Source of the DNA: Cytophagales bacterium UBA2561
GTDB taxonomy: Bacteria > Bacteroidota > Bacteroidia > Cytophagales > Thermoflexibacteraceae
DNA length: 64,000 bases
Assembly (NCBI GenBank): GCA_002340355.1
Contig: DDLX01000026.1
Coordinates: 62,001-126,000 of the forward strand
Reading direction: 5' to 3'
The translations under genes were made by a program, and so were the position numbers. Below are positions 1 to 8,551 of the stretch, one piece after another (position 1 is the stretch's first letter; each line of letters starts with the position of its first letter). The notes beneath the pieces are model-generated. The model saw nothing but the letters and a program-made list of their open reading frames with translations. It made no database searches and was not told where the DNA came from.

Positions 1-609
1 GAAGAAAAAGTACAACAAGTTTATGAAAATATTACCCAAATCAAAAAATTATCTGAATTAGCTTTAATTAATCCATCCAAACGGGAAATTCGAAATTTGG
101 ATGAAAATACACTGATTTCTTTTGTAGAAATGGCTTCGGTAAGTGATGAAGGATTTATTGCCAAAAAAGTAGATAAGAAATATGCTGAACTTAAAAAAGG
201 GAGCTATACTTATTTTGCTGAAAATGATATAATTATCGCAAAAATTACGCCTTGTATGGAAAATGGAAAATGTGCGATTGCTAAAGAACTAACAAATAAA
301 ATTGCATTAGGAAGCTCCGAATTTCATGTCATACGCACGAACCAAGGAATATTAAATCAATATGTTTTTGCCCTGTTAAATCGAAAAAATATCAGAAAGG
401 AAGCAGAACAAAATATGACTGGTTCAAGCGGTCACCGTAGAGTTCCAGCTTCATTTTATGAAAACTATAAAATTCCTGTTCCTTCCTTATCCGAACAAAA
501 GAAGTTAGTGGCGGAACTCGAAAAAATAGAAAATCAAATTGCTCAAAATCAGGGAATTATAGCAAAGGCAAGCAGTCGAAAACAGGCAGTGATGGAAAAG
601 TATTTGTGA
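1..609 (+). CDS. Type I restriction-modification specificity domain (HsdS-like), 3' end only
   Basis: The reading frame is open from base 1, so this is the C-terminal 202 residues of a longer protein. It reads as a target-recognition domain of a type I restriction specificity subunit, or of a DNA methylase with such a domain fused to it. Supporting features are the block FAENDIIIAKITPCMENGK near residues 73-91, the GSSGHRRVPASFYENYKIPV block, and a C-terminal coiled coil beginning PSLSEQKKLVAELEKIENQI, the usual end of HsdS half-subunits. The domain would read one half of the bipartite DNA site and position HsdM and HsdR. Whether HsdM and HsdR genes lie upstream cannot be seen. It ends at TGA 607-609. 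Confidence 0.8.
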   Translation, partial: EEKVQQVYENITQIKKLSELALINPSKREIRNLDENTLISFVEMASVSDEGFIAKKVDKKYAELKKGSYTYFAENDIIIAKITPCMENGKCAIAKELTNKIALGSSEFHVIRTNQGILNQYVFALLNRKNIRKEAEQNMTGSSGHRRVPASFYENYKIPVPSLSEQKKLVAELEKIENQIAQNQGIIAKASSRKQAVMEKYL

Positions 610-660
610 CTCTCTTGCCCTCTAGTACTCTAAAGGGGTTTTTATATAACCATTTGATAA

Positions 661-823
661 TCAAAAAAATACTTTATTCCTTTTTTTATCAAAACGATAT
701 ATTCCAAGAAATCATTGATAAAGAACTCGGAAAACTTTAGAAAAAATAGAACTTGATCTTGTTACTGGTCTTACTTCCGTTTTAGAACGGTTTAAACACC
801 AGCAACTTGGTCATATTTTGTAA
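661..823 (+). pseudogene. Decayed ORF remnant with one frameshift
   Basis: Between the HsdS-like gene and cobS there is protein-like sequence with no intact frame. One frame reads YQNDIFQEIIDKELGKL then stops; the next frame continues TLEKIELDLVTGLTSVLERF and ends in HQQLGHIL and TAA at 821-823. The frames join if one A is restored in the A run near 733-736. This looks like the 3' end of a gene inactivated by a homopolymer slip. The family is not recognised. Its position beside a restriction gene suggests a variable locus, but that is inference. Confidence 0.4.
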
Positions 824-826
824 AAA

Positions 827-1627
827 TTAATTAGTAATCAATCCTAATCCCAAATAGAAAACCACTTCACAGATTTGTTGTGTTGCTCCAAGGGCATCTC
901 CTGTATAACCTTCAATCCATTTTTCGAAGAACTTACCTAACTGAAATTGAACAATATACAAAGGAACAACTAAAGTCAAAAAATAAGGATTTTGTGTCAT
1001 CCAACTCAAAATTATCAATGGAAAAAGTCCCAAAACACACGCAATGATAAATGTCTTGGCAGTCAATTTTTTGGCAATTGGTTTGGATTTAGAAGCATCT
1101 GGCGAACCCGTATAATCATGGAAAAGCATCAATATGGTGGGCATCAAACGACTCAGAGAATGTGCCGAAATGAAAACTAAAAAAATGGAAATGAATTCAT
1201 AATTTAATTTCTCAAATATTTCATGTAAAATACTGATTTTCAATAGAAATATCAATAAAAGCCCAACCGTTCCGTATGTCCCGATACGGCTATCTTTCAT
1301 AATTTTCAAAATCTGATTTTTTTGCCAACCTCCACCAAAAGCATCGCAAGAATCAGCTAAACCATCCTCATGAAAAGCTCCTGTTGTCCAAATCGAAGCC
1401 ACTAAGGCTAAAATAAGGGCAGTCCAAGCCGTATAAAATTGGAAAAATAGACAAAAAGTTGTGGCACAAATTGCTCCAACAATCCAGCCTATCATAGGAA
1501 AATATCGAGTAGCTAAATTAAGTTTTTCGGCATCATAAGTCACCCAAGTTGGACACGGAATACGAGTATAAAAAACCAAAGCATTGAAGAAAATTTCAAC
1601 TTCTTCTTGGATTTTTTTTTGAAGCAT
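827..1627 (-). CDS. cobS: Adenosylcobinamide-GDP ribazoletransferase (cobalamin synthase)
   Basis: CobS joins alpha-ribazole (or its phosphate) to adenosylcobinamide-GDP, the last assembly step of cobalamin, in the inner membrane. The 266-residue protein is hydrophobic with several membrane spans and carries the signature HEDGLAD at residues 86-92, followed by CDAFGGGW and DSRIGTYG (about 112-119), the acidic metal-binding motifs of the family. I start at ATG 1625-1627. A longer frame opens with TTG at 1667-1669, but those bases lie in a good -7 box (TATCTTTG, 1667-1674), so they are probably not translated. No other cobalamin gene is nearby, so this may be salvage or part of a scattered pathway. 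Confidence 0.93.
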   Translation of the reverse strand: MLQKKIQEEVEIFFNALVFYTRIPCPTWVTYDAEKLNLATRYFPMIGWIVGAICATTFCLFFQFYTAWTALILALVASIWTTGAFHEDGLADSCDAFGGGWQKNQILKIMKDSRIGTYGTVGLLLIFLLKISILHEIFEKLNYEFISIFLVFISAHSLSRLMPTILMLFHDYTGSPDASKSKPIAKKLTAKTFIIACVLGLFPLIILSWMTQNPYFLTLVVPLYIVQFQLGKFFEKWIEGYTGDALGATQQICEVVFYLGLGLITN

Positions 1628-1666
1628 CTGATGAAGTATTTTGAGGTTATTTGTTCTATTTTGCCT

Positions 1667-1674
1667 CAAAGATA
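1667..1674 (-). promoter_or_regulatory. Probable -7 promoter box for cobS
   Basis: Read on the minus strand this is TATCTTTG, matching the Bacteroidota -7 consensus TAnnTTTG, about 40 bases before the chosen ATG. No clear TTTG is seen at the -33 position. The box argues for the ATG start at 1627. Confidence 0.4.
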
Positions 1675-1708
1675 CTATGCAAAAAAAGGAAAGAACGATG
1701 AAAGTCTA

Positions 1709-2896
1709 TCATTTAAATAACATACTGATTCCAGCATTGATGATAAATTTTTGAGTCTGAAAGTCGTATTCTGCTTGTGACATAAACCCAAAATTTTTAA
1801 TACGCTTTTTGATGCCTAACATCGCACCTACCGACTGATCAATATGAGTAGCCAAGTGATAACCACCTAAAAATACACCATCCAATAAATTGGCTTTTCG
1901 ATCAAGTTGGAACACCCAAACAATTCCTTCGGTTTTAGCGGAAAAACTACCTTCACTACCTTCGAAGTACACCATACGAATATCAGCAACACCACCTTGT
2001 TCCCAGATATTTAACAGACGATTCCACGAAGGAGAAATATGAATAATAGGATTACTATATTCTAAACCTCCCGCTCCCATAGCTCGCCCGATTCGTGCCG
2101 ATTGACTCAAAATTCCACCCCGATAACCTAATGTTCCCATAAATAAAACAAACTTATTATTGGCTAAAACCCCAGGGGTACGGTCAAGCCAAAATAATTC
2201 AAAAGCAGGACGAACTCTACTGCGATTTTCGGGTGAAATATAACCTATCGTAGCTCGAAGTTCTTCACTATCATGACCTAAACCTAATAAGGTAGTAGCG
2301 TTATACAAAACTCCATAACTTGCTGGAAACCAATTATTTTGAACTCTATACCACATCGCTCCGATAATATAATTCCAACCTTTGATTTGATTCAAATAAT
2401 CAACTTTTAGGAAACTAGTCTTTTCCTCTCCAAAATTGACTATCCCCCCCCCTACTCCGATATGATTTTGAAAACGATATTCTGCTTTAAATTCATAGCG
2501 TGTATTACTTTCTGTATTCACATAATGCCCTGCCATGATAACTTCACCTCGTTTGAGTTTAGGGCGAAAAAAAGCACCACCATATTGGGTAGAAGTTCCA
2601 TCAGGTCGAGAAATTATGCCTCCCCCACCCTTCAAAAAAGGAGACCACCAAATAAAATTATGTTGTTGAGAAATCGAGGTATGTCGAAACCAATAATCAG
2701 CAATACTTACTCCTTTAAAACGTCCTTTTGGAACCGCATTATTGACAGGTAAAAGTGTCATTTCACCAATATCTTTCGTCTTATTTTTTGCAGAAGTTAA
2801 CGTATGAATAGGAATAAGGACGGAAGTATTTTGAGCTGTAACATTTTTGAAACTGAATAAAATTCCAAAAAAATACAGTAGTAAAGGTCGTTTCAT
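1709..2896 (-). CDS. Predicted secreted/outer-membrane beta-barrel-like protein, unknown
   Basis: This 395-residue protein begins with a Sec signal peptide (MKRPLLLYFFGILFSFKNVTA, cut probably before QN). The rest alternates short hydrophobic and polar stretches rich in Gly, Tyr, Trp and Phe (for example GGGIISRPDGTSTQYGG, WNYIIGAMWYRVQNNW) and ends in MLFK, close to the aromatic C-terminus usual in outer-membrane barrels. No enzyme motif is visible and I do not recognise the family. It stands alone: cobS starts 81 bases downstream on the same strand, and a 520-base gap lies upstream. A barrel or porin-like role is inferred from composition only. Confidence 0.6.
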   Translation of the reverse strand: MKRPLLLYFFGILFSFKNVTAQNTSVLIPIHTLTSAKNKTKDIGEMTLLPVNNAVPKGRFKGVSIADYWFRHTSISQQHNFIWWSPFLKGGGGIISRPDGTSTQYGGAFFRPKLKRGEVIMAGHYVNTESNTRYEFKAEYRFQNHIGVGGGIVNFGEEKTSFLKVDYLNQIKGWNYIIGAMWYRVQNNWFPASYGVLYNATTLLGLGHDSEELRATIGYISPENRSRVRPAFELFWLDRTPGVLANNKFVLFMGTLGYRGGILSQSARIGRAMGAGGLEYSNPIIHISPSWNRLLNIWEQGGVADIRMVYFEGSEGSFSAKTEGIVWVFQLDRKANLLDGVFLGGYHLATHIDQSVGAMLGIKKRIKNFGFMSQAEYDFQTQKFIINAGISMLFK

Positions 2897-3074
2897 ATCA
2901 GCATTTTCAAAGGATAAAATAAAAAGTGATATAACTGATGATATTCTTATTTAATCAAGTAATATTTCACGATTGAATAAGCTAAAAATGTATCAGCAAT
3001 TTTACTTTTCCGCCCCTAAATGGGGTTGATTAGATTGTTGTTGAATTAAAAAGGTAAGTCGGACTTTTTGAATG

Positions 3075-3092
3075 ATTTCGATTGATCGAAAT
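3075..3092. repeat. Perfect 8-bp inverted repeat, 2-base spacer
   Basis: The sequence is ATTTCGAT, TG, ATCGAAAT. It lies about 180 bases upstream of the outer-surface protein gene and could be an operator. Its half-site TTTCGAT is also the core of the repeat array at 32641. Confidence 0.4.
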
Positions 3093-3271
3093 TAGTTGTT
3101 AGTTTGAGTAAGCTACGGGTCTAAATAAGTTTAAGACATTCAGTTACATTAACGGTTTGATTATCTTGAAGATTCCTACTTGTCAGATAGAGGGGGGAGG
3201 ATTTCGCTAAAACTGAGAAAAAAACCGATTAAAACTCTTTTTTTTTCGATAAGATTTTGTGTTCAGAAAAC

Positions 3272-3299
3272 AAAAAATGGGTTTAATCTACAAAACCCA
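3272..3299 (-). terminator. Probable terminator after rnhA
   Basis: A 7-bp stem (TGGGTTT at 3278-3284 with AAACCCA at 3293-3299) is followed, on the minus strand, by a run of T (A run 3272-3277). It lies about 120 bases past the rnhA stop. Confidence 0.5.
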
Positions 3300-3416
3300 A
3301 TCAAGAAAAAAGGGAATAAATAAGGTTAGAAATTATCCCTCAAACTTAACTCGAAATCAAAAAGGAGCTTGATTTTTTAAAACCAAATAATCTTTTTTTT
3401 TCTAACTAAAATACTA

Positions 3417-3878
3417 TTAATTTACCTGATTCTCATAGCCTACATCCGCAGGTAAGTTAGGTTGTTTAGAAGCATAAACTGCCAATTGGTCACACCGTTC
3501 ATTGTTGGGATTACCAGCATGTCCTTTGACCCATCTAAGACGTACTTGGTGATGTTGAGCAATTCGATGATAACGCAACCATAAATCAGCATTTTTTTTC
3601 TTTTTAAAATTGATTTTCAGCCAATTATTAAGCCATCCTTTTTCAATAGCATTCACTACATAAGATGAATCCGAATAAATTAATACTTCACTATTTGGAA
3701 TTTTGAGCGTTTCTAATGCCACAATAACCGCTAATAATTCCATTCGATTATTGGTCGTTTTTCGGAATCCACTACAAAGTTCTTTTCGTAAATTATGTTG
3801 TTCCGAAATTAATACGATTCCATAACCTCCAGGTCCAGGATTGCCTCGTGCTGCTCCGTCTGTATAAATTTTTATCAT
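3417..3878 (-). CDS. rnhA: Ribonuclease HI
   Basis: RNase HI cuts the RNA strand of RNA:DNA hybrids, removing primers and R-loops in the cytoplasm. The 153-residue protein begins MIKIYTDGAARGNPGPGGYG and shows the full catalytic set: D7, E47 (in NNRMELLAV), D70 (IYSDSSYV), H120 (WVKGHAGN) and D130 (NERCDQLA). The basic handle region KINFKKKKNADLW (88-100) is present, as in the Escherichia coli type. Its start lies 22 bases after the stop of the histidine kinase gene on the same strand, so the two may share a transcript, though their functions are unrelated. Confidence 0.97.
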   Translation of the reverse strand: MIKIYTDGAARGNPGPGGYGIVLISEQHNLRKELCSGFRKTTNNRMELLAVIVALETLKIPNSEVLIYSDSSYVVNAIEKGWLNNWLKINFKKKKNADLWLRYHRIAQHHQVRLRWVKGHAGNPNNERCDQLAVYASKQPNLPADVGYENQVN

Positions 3879-3900
3879 CTTGTTTTTTTAATATTCAATT

Positions 3901-5334
3901 TTAAAATTTCAGAATAAAATCAGTAGCTTCATCGGGTTTTGAAACGGCTGAAATTGACCCTTGGTGCAACCGCATCATTTGGCGGGCTAAACTCAAACCA
4001 ATACCTGAGCCACCTTTTTTAGTACTAAAAAATGGAATAAAAATTCGTTCGATTGCTTCATTTTCAATGCCTGATCCATTATCTCGAACCGTAATAAATG
4101 GACGACTTTTAGAATCTAATCCAGCCAGAATCTGAATTTTTTTATCTGACTTTGATTCTTTTTCTAAGGATTGAATGGCATTTTTGACTAAATTAATCAA
4201 GATTTGAGCAATCATATTTTTATCCACTGTAACAAGTAAAGAGTTTGGATTTATTTCGCAAGATAAAGTAATATTTGCTTTTTCGGCATCGTATTGCATA
4301 AGTCGAACCACATCCTCAACCAATTCAAGCACTCGAATATTTTGAAAAGTTGGGATAGGAATATGAGTCATATTTCGAAAATCATTCACAAATCGACTCA
4401 AACCCTGACTTCGGCGTTTGATAGTTTGTACAGCCAATTGGATATCTTCCAAGTCTTCAGCTGTAATCCCTTCTTCCTCCACTTCTTCGGTGAGATATTC
4501 TATTTCCCCTTCAGCAGTGGTTGCCAATGACGAAATGGGTGCAATCGAATTCATAATTTCATGAGTCAGTACACGGATAAGACGTTGCCAAGCCTCCATT
4601 TCCTGTTCTTCGAGTTCTTGATGAATATTTTGCAATGTAATCAATTTATATTCTTTGCCTTGTAAAGTTAGTTCGATGGCATATAAAGAAAGTTGGACAA
4701 TTTCACTTCCTTGTACAATTTTAATTAAGGCACTTTTTCCAGTTGTCAAATTCTGTAATTGAGCAACCAATTCAGGACTTAGATGGGCTAACCCTTCAAT
4801 ATTTGTCAAGCGATTGAGCTTAAAGAGTCGTTTAGCAGTCGTATTAAGTATCTGAATATCACCTTTTTTATCAAACGATAAAATACCAATACCGATATGA
4901 TGAATGATGGTTTTGAGATAATGATGTTGAGCTTCTTTTTCAGTACGAATTTCTCGAAATTTCTGCATGACTTTATTAAAAGCCTCCTGTAAATCTTCAA
5001 AAGATTCGCCTTCCGTACTTAATTTATAAGAATTAGAAAAATCATCATATCGAATTGAATTTAAAAGATTGACCACTTCTCTATTCGTATTTTCAACTTG
5101 TTTTATCAGTCGAATGACCTGAAAAATAATCAAAATTCCTAAGCCCAAATTGGTAGCCGAATAGCCTGATTGTCCGATAAGTAACGAAAAAATAAAAATC
5201 GAAACACTTAAAACAGTTATCCGAATAAAAACATTGAACCGAAAGTTTTTAAAACTCATTTCATCCAATCCAACCATTTTTTTGGTGTCTCCGAGTAATT
5301 TCTCAAAGGAATCTATGGGCATTTTTTGTTTCAA
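3901..5334 (-). CDS. NtrY-like membrane sensor histidine kinase
   Basis: The 477-residue protein has two N-terminal membrane helices (about residues 36-54 and 60-77) with almost no loop between them. A linker of HAMP length follows, then a PAS-like segment (about 135-240) and a kinase core. The phosphoacceptor is H258 in LTHEIMNSIAPISSL. The ATP-binding part shows the N box NLVKNAIQSL, the G1 box DNGSGIENEAIERIF and the G2 region STKKGGSGIGLSLARQ. The motif order is that of PAS kinases of the NtrY/NtrB type common in Bacteroidota. The sensing region is probably within or just inside the membrane. No response regulator gene adjoins it, so it is an orphan kinase here. Confidence 0.88.
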   Translation of the reverse strand: MKQKMPIDSFEKLLGDTKKMVGLDEMSFKNFRFNVFIRITVLSVSIFIFSLLIGQSGYSATNLGLGILIIFQVIRLIKQVENTNREVVNLLNSIRYDDFSNSYKLSTEGESFEDLQEAFNKVMQKFREIRTEKEAQHHYLKTIIHHIGIGILSFDKKGDIQILNTTAKRLFKLNRLTNIEGLAHLSPELVAQLQNLTTGKSALIKIVQGSEIVQLSLYAIELTLQGKEYKLITLQNIHQELEEQEMEAWQRLIRVLTHEIMNSIAPISSLATTAEGEIEYLTEEVEEEGITAEDLEDIQLAVQTIKRRSQGLSRFVNDFRNMTHIPIPTFQNIRVLELVEDVVRLMQYDAEKANITLSCEINPNSLLVTVDKNMIAQILINLVKNAIQSLEKESKSDKKIQILAGLDSKSRPFITVRDNGSGIENEAIERIFIPFFSTKKGGSGIGLSLARQMMRLHQGSISAVSKPDEATDFILKF

Positions 5335-5356
5335 GTGATTTTATTTTTAAATACTT

Positions 5357-5390
5357 AAACCTATAAGGATTTCAAGCGTCTTATAGGTTT
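5357..5390. terminator. Hairpin of the CCTATAAG family
   Basis: An 11-bp perfect stem, AAACCTATAAG (5357-5367) with CTTATAGGTTT (5380-5390), around a 12-base loop. It lies between the CoA-transferase stop and the kinase start, so it probably ends the CoA-transferase transcript. Close copies occur at 14430, 29174 and 35184. Confidence 0.6.
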
Positions 5391-5404
5391 TTATATATTG
5401 ATTA

Positions 5405-6097
5405 TTAATTACTTATCGTTCGTTGTTCAATACGGCGTTCGTATTTTTCGCCTTGGAAAATTCGCTGCACATAAACTCCTGCCGTGTGGATTTGAGCGGG
5501 GTCAAGTTCACCTTTGGGCACAAGCTCTTCAACTTCAGCAATGGTAATTCTACCTGCGGCTGCCATCATCGGATTAAAGTTTTGTGCTGTTCCTCGATAA
5601 ATCAAATTTCCTTCAGTATCACCTTTCCATGCTTTAATTAACGCAAAATCAGCCCGAAGTGCTTTTTCCAAAAGATACATTTTTCCATCAAACTCCCGAA
5701 TTTCCTTCCCTTCAGCGACTTCTGTTCCATACCCTGCGGGTGTATAAAAGGCGGGAATTCCTGCTCCTCCTGCCCGAATTTGTTCGGCTAATGTGCCTTG
5801 TGGAATCAAATCCACCTCCAACTCACCCGACAGCATTTGTTTTTCAAAAATAGGATTATCACCTACATACGAAGCCAACATTTTTTTGACTTGATGCCCT
5901 TGAAGCAACAATCCAATTCCGAAATCATCCACACCTGCATCATTAGCAATACAAATCAGGTCTTTGATTCCTTTCTTGACAAGTGCCGCAATACAGTTTT
6001 CGGGGATACCTGCCAATCCAAATCCACCCAGCATTAAGGTTGCCGCATCCTGAATATCAGCAACAGCTTCGGTCGCATCTTTAACTATTTTGTCCAT
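5405..6097 (-). CDS. 3-oxoacid CoA-transferase subunit A
   Basis: Subunit A of a two-subunit 3-oxoacid (acetoacetate or succinyl-CoA type) CoA-transferase, which moves CoA between acyl groups in ketone-body or short-chain acid use. The 230-residue form starts MDKIVKDATEAVADIQ and carries the family block LGGFGLAGIPENCI near residues 25-38, then GAGIPAFYTPAGYGT. I chose ATG 6097 because a longer TTG-initiated version adds a basic stretch that the family lacks. The catalytic glutamate sits in subunit B, whose gene normally adjoins this one. No B gene lies on either side: a histidine kinase gene is downstream and a gap upstream. Confidence 0.88.
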   Translation of the reverse strand: MDKIVKDATEAVADIQDAATLMLGGFGLAGIPENCIAALVKKGIKDLICIANDAGVDDFGIGLLLQGHQVKKMLASYVGDNPIFEKQMLSGELEVDLIPQGTLAEQIRAGGAGIPAFYTPAGYGTEVAEGKEIREFDGKMYLLEKALRADFALIKAWKGDTEGNLIYRGTAQNFNPMMAAAGRITIAEVEELVPKGELDPAQIHTAGVYVQRIFQGEKYERRIEQRTISN

Positions 6098-6520
6098 ATT
6101 GAGATAAAGTATTCTGAGGTTCTTAAATTTTTTCGTAGTACAATACAATTATTGGAAATATACCCTAAAATAACTTCACAAACTGCTTTTTGTCTTAGGG
6201 CTTGTTTAAACTTTTTTAATAATCTTTCCTCTATTAATAGTTCGGAAATTTCTTGTTAATATAATTTTCTAAAAACATAATCTATTGATATTCAACTACT
6301 TATATAGTGTAGGGTTTGCAAACCCTACGCTATGGAAACAAATATTAATTTGTTGATAATCAATGTATTAACTCTAAGAGAGTTTTCAATTTTTGAGAGT
6401 TAGGCAAAACTTACGAACTATTGCTCTATAAAAATTATGTTAAAAAATCCCTTATTCAAGTTTTCAAATTTATTTTGAGCTGTTTGTTTATCTTCGCCTC
6501 AGTTTTTAACCCTAAGATGT
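6098..6520. other. 423-base divergent intergenic region
   Basis: It separates the divergent CoA-transferase and GH3 genes, so it must hold both promoters. The only structure I can point to is the palindrome at 6304-6333. No other gene is seen. Confidence 0.5.
6304..6333. repeat. 30-bp near-perfect palindrome
   Basis: Centred between 6318 and 6319. The inner 20 bases GTAGGGTTTGCAAACCCTAC are perfectly self-complementary, one T/G pair follows, then four more pairs on each side. As RNA it would be a very stable hairpin; as DNA it could be a dimeric operator. It has no T tail. Confidence 0.6.
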
Positions 6521-8014
6521 ATGATTCGCTCCATATTAGCCAAGCCCTTTGCTCGTTATGTTGTTCAACAACAACAAAAGTGGTCAGAAAATGCACCCCA
6601 AGCCCAAAAAAATGTTTTTGAGTACCTTATACAAGGTGCTAAAAATACACTTTTTGGCAAGGACCATGACTTTGAAAATATTCACAATTATGCTGATTTT
6701 CAGGAACGAGTTCCTATTCGAGATTATGAAGGATTACGTCCTTATGTCGAAAAAATCCAAAAAGGCGAAACGGATATTCTTTGGAAAGATAAACCACTTT
6801 ACTTTGCTAAAACTTCGGGAACAACTTCAGGTACAAAGTACATTCCCATCACCAGAGAGTCCATGCCCTTTCATATTCAGAGCGCACGAAATGCCTTGCT
6901 TTGTTATGTCAATGAAACAGGAAAATCTCGCTTTTTAGACCGTAAATTAATTTTCTTATCAGGTAGTCCTGAAATTGAGCAAGTAAATGGTATTTATACG
7001 GGAAGACTTTCTGGAATTGTTAATCATCACGTTCCCAATTATTTACGAAGTAACCAAATGCCTTCTTATCAAACGAATTGCATTGAAGATTGGGAATTAA
7101 AGTTAGATACAATTATCAAAGAAACCTTACGGGAGGATATGTCTTTGATTTCAGGAATTCCACCTTGGGTACAAATGTATTTTGACCGTATTCAAGAAAA
7201 AACAGGAAAAAAAATTAACGATGTATTTCCTAATTTTTCACTTTTTGTACATGGTGGCGTAAATTTTCAACCCTATTCCACTAAATTATACGAAAGTATT
7301 GGGCAAAAAATAGATTCCATTGAAACCTATCCTGCCTCTGAAGGTTTTATTGCTTACCAAAATAGTCAGGAAGATGAAGGACTTTTGATGCTCTTAAATC
7401 ATGGCATTTTTTATGAATTTGTTCCTGCTGATCAATTTTTTGATGAGAATCCGCCTCGTTTGACCATCGAAGAAGTTGAGACAGATGTAAACTATGCAGT
7501 TATTATGAGTACCAACGCAGGACTTTGGGGATATTCAATTGGTGATACAGTACGTTTTGTTCAAAAAAATCCCTATAAATTACGAGTTTCAGGACGAATC
7601 AAGCATTTTATTTCGGCATTTGGTGAGCACGTCATTGGCGAAGAAGTAGAACGAGCATTACGCAAAGCAGTCTCAGAATTTCCTGAAACTGAGGTAATTG
7701 AATTCACGGTTGCGCCTCAAGTTACGCCCTCTGAAGGTTTACCTCATCATGAGTGGTTGATGGCATTTGCAACCCCACCTCATAATTTAGAAGGCTTCAA
7801 AAAAATATTAGATACTACTCTGTGTAACTTGAATAGTTATTACGATGATCTGATTACAGGAAGTATTTTAAAACCACTGGAAATCATTTCTTTACCACCT
7901 GATGCTTTTATTAACTATATGAAATCGAAAGGGAAATTAGGCGGTCAAAACAAAGTTCCCCGTCTCTCGAATGATAGAAAAATCGCAGATGAAGTAAGGA
8001 AATTTCTGACGTAA
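6521..8014 (+). CDS. GH3-family acyl-acid-amido synthetase-like protein
   Basis: The 497-residue protein belongs to the GH3 branch of acyl-adenylate-forming enzymes. Plant members join amino acids to hormones such as jasmonate or auxin; bacterial members are common in Bacteroidota and have no settled substrate. The AMP-binding loop TSGTTSGTKYIPI lies at residues 98-110. Further on are SLISGIPPWVQMY, the acyl-pocket block YPASEGFIAYQ, the hinge-side IGDTVRF and the C-terminal lobe with HFISAFGEHVIGEE. The length fits the bacterial family and the start is an ATG. It stands alone and converges on the HIT gene. The product is probably cytoplasmic. Confidence 0.88.
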   Translation: MIRSILAKPFARYVVQQQQKWSENAPQAQKNVFEYLIQGAKNTLFGKDHDFENIHNYADFQERVPIRDYEGLRPYVEKIQKGETDILWKDKPLYFAKTSGTTSGTKYIPITRESMPFHIQSARNALLCYVNETGKSRFLDRKLIFLSGSPEIEQVNGIYTGRLSGIVNHHVPNYLRSNQMPSYQTNCIEDWELKLDTIIKETLREDMSLISGIPPWVQMYFDRIQEKTGKKINDVFPNFSLFVHGGVNFQPYSTKLYESIGQKIDSIETYPASEGFIAYQNSQEDEGLLMLLNHGIFYEFVPADQFFDENPPRLTIEEVETDVNYAVIMSTNAGLWGYSIGDTVRFVQKNPYKLRVSGRIKHFISAFGEHVIGEEVERALRKAVSEFPETEVIEFTVAPQVTPSEGLPHHEWLMAFATPPHNLEGFKKILDTTLCNLNSYYDDLITGSILKPLEIISLPPDAFINYMKSKGKLGGQNKVPRLSNDRKIADEVRKFLT

Positions 8015-8077
8015 AATCAATCACAAACCCAATTTTCACCCCAAAGATGAATATTTAGAAATAGATACTGATTAGGT

Positions 8078-8120
8078 AAAAAAGGTCGTATATGTGTGTA
8101 CAAGTTATCACATTACGACC
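8078..8120. terminator. Terminator hairpin between converging genes
   Basis: GGTCGTATATGTG (8084-8096) pairs with CACATTACGACC (8109-8120) with one bulged T. An A run at 8078-8083 gives a T tail on the minus strand, so it mainly ends the HIT gene; it may also stop GH3 transcripts. Confidence 0.75.
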
Positions 8121-8155
8121 AGTATTTATTTCAAGCCAAAGAATAATAATTAAGA

Positions 8156-8551
8156 CTAAGCAGCTTTTTTAGTAATTCGAGTGGCAATAGAAGCCAATTC
8201 CTCAGCAGTTAATTTAAGTTTTGGATTCGCAAAATTCATATCGTCCATTGTATTCATTGGAACTAGATGTACATGAGTATGAGGAACTTCTAAACCAAGA
8301 ACCGATACTCCAATTCGTAAACAAGGAATTGCATCTCGTATCATTTTAGCCACTTTTTTGGCAAATACAAACATCTCGGCAAGCTCCTCATCTGTCAAAT
8401 CAAAAATATAATCCTCTTCTCGTTTTGGAATGACTAAAGTATGTCCTTCGGTGAGGGGATTAATATCTAAAAAAGCAAAATAATTTTCATCTTCAGCAAT
8501 TTTGTGGCAAGGAATCTCACCTTCCAAAATGCGGGTAAAAATACTGGGCAT
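8156..8551 (-). CDS. HIT family protein (histidine triad nucleotide hydrolase/transferase)
   Basis: This 131-residue protein starts MPSIFTRILEGEIPCHKI, the standard HIT N-terminus, and carries the histidine triad HTHVHLVP with H91, H93 and H95. H95 is expected to be the nucleophile in cleaving adenosine-5'-phosphoramidates or related nucleotides. The earlier substrate-binding segment FLDINPLTEGHTLVIPK is intact. An upstream in-frame ATG would add 11 basic residues that do not fit the family, so I use 8551. It is a single gene facing the GH3 gene; its cellular role is general and not shown by context. Confidence 0.92.
   Translation of the reverse strand: MPSIFTRILEGEIPCHKIAEDENYFAFLDINPLTEGHTLVIPKREEDYIFDLTDEELAEMFVFAKKVAKMIRDAIPCLRIGVSVLGLEVPHTHVHLVPMNTMDDMNFANPKLKLTAEELASIATRITKKAA

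Larger units (their letters stand above)
2897..3416. other. 520-base intergenic region
   Basis: AT-rich and with no convincing reading frame. It holds a perfect inverted repeat, ATTTCGAT/ATCGAAAT, at 3075-3092 and a likely rnhA terminator near 3272-3299. Otherwise only A and T runs are seen. Confidence 0.6.

Noticed and set aside
992..1180. Plus-strand frame inside cobS
   Set aside because: It is antisense to a clear CobS coding region and its translation has no family character.
2897..3416. Possible small RNA or hidden gene in the long gap before rnhA
   Set aside because: No frame, no promoter-terminator pair enclosing a transcript, only a terminator that suits rnhA.
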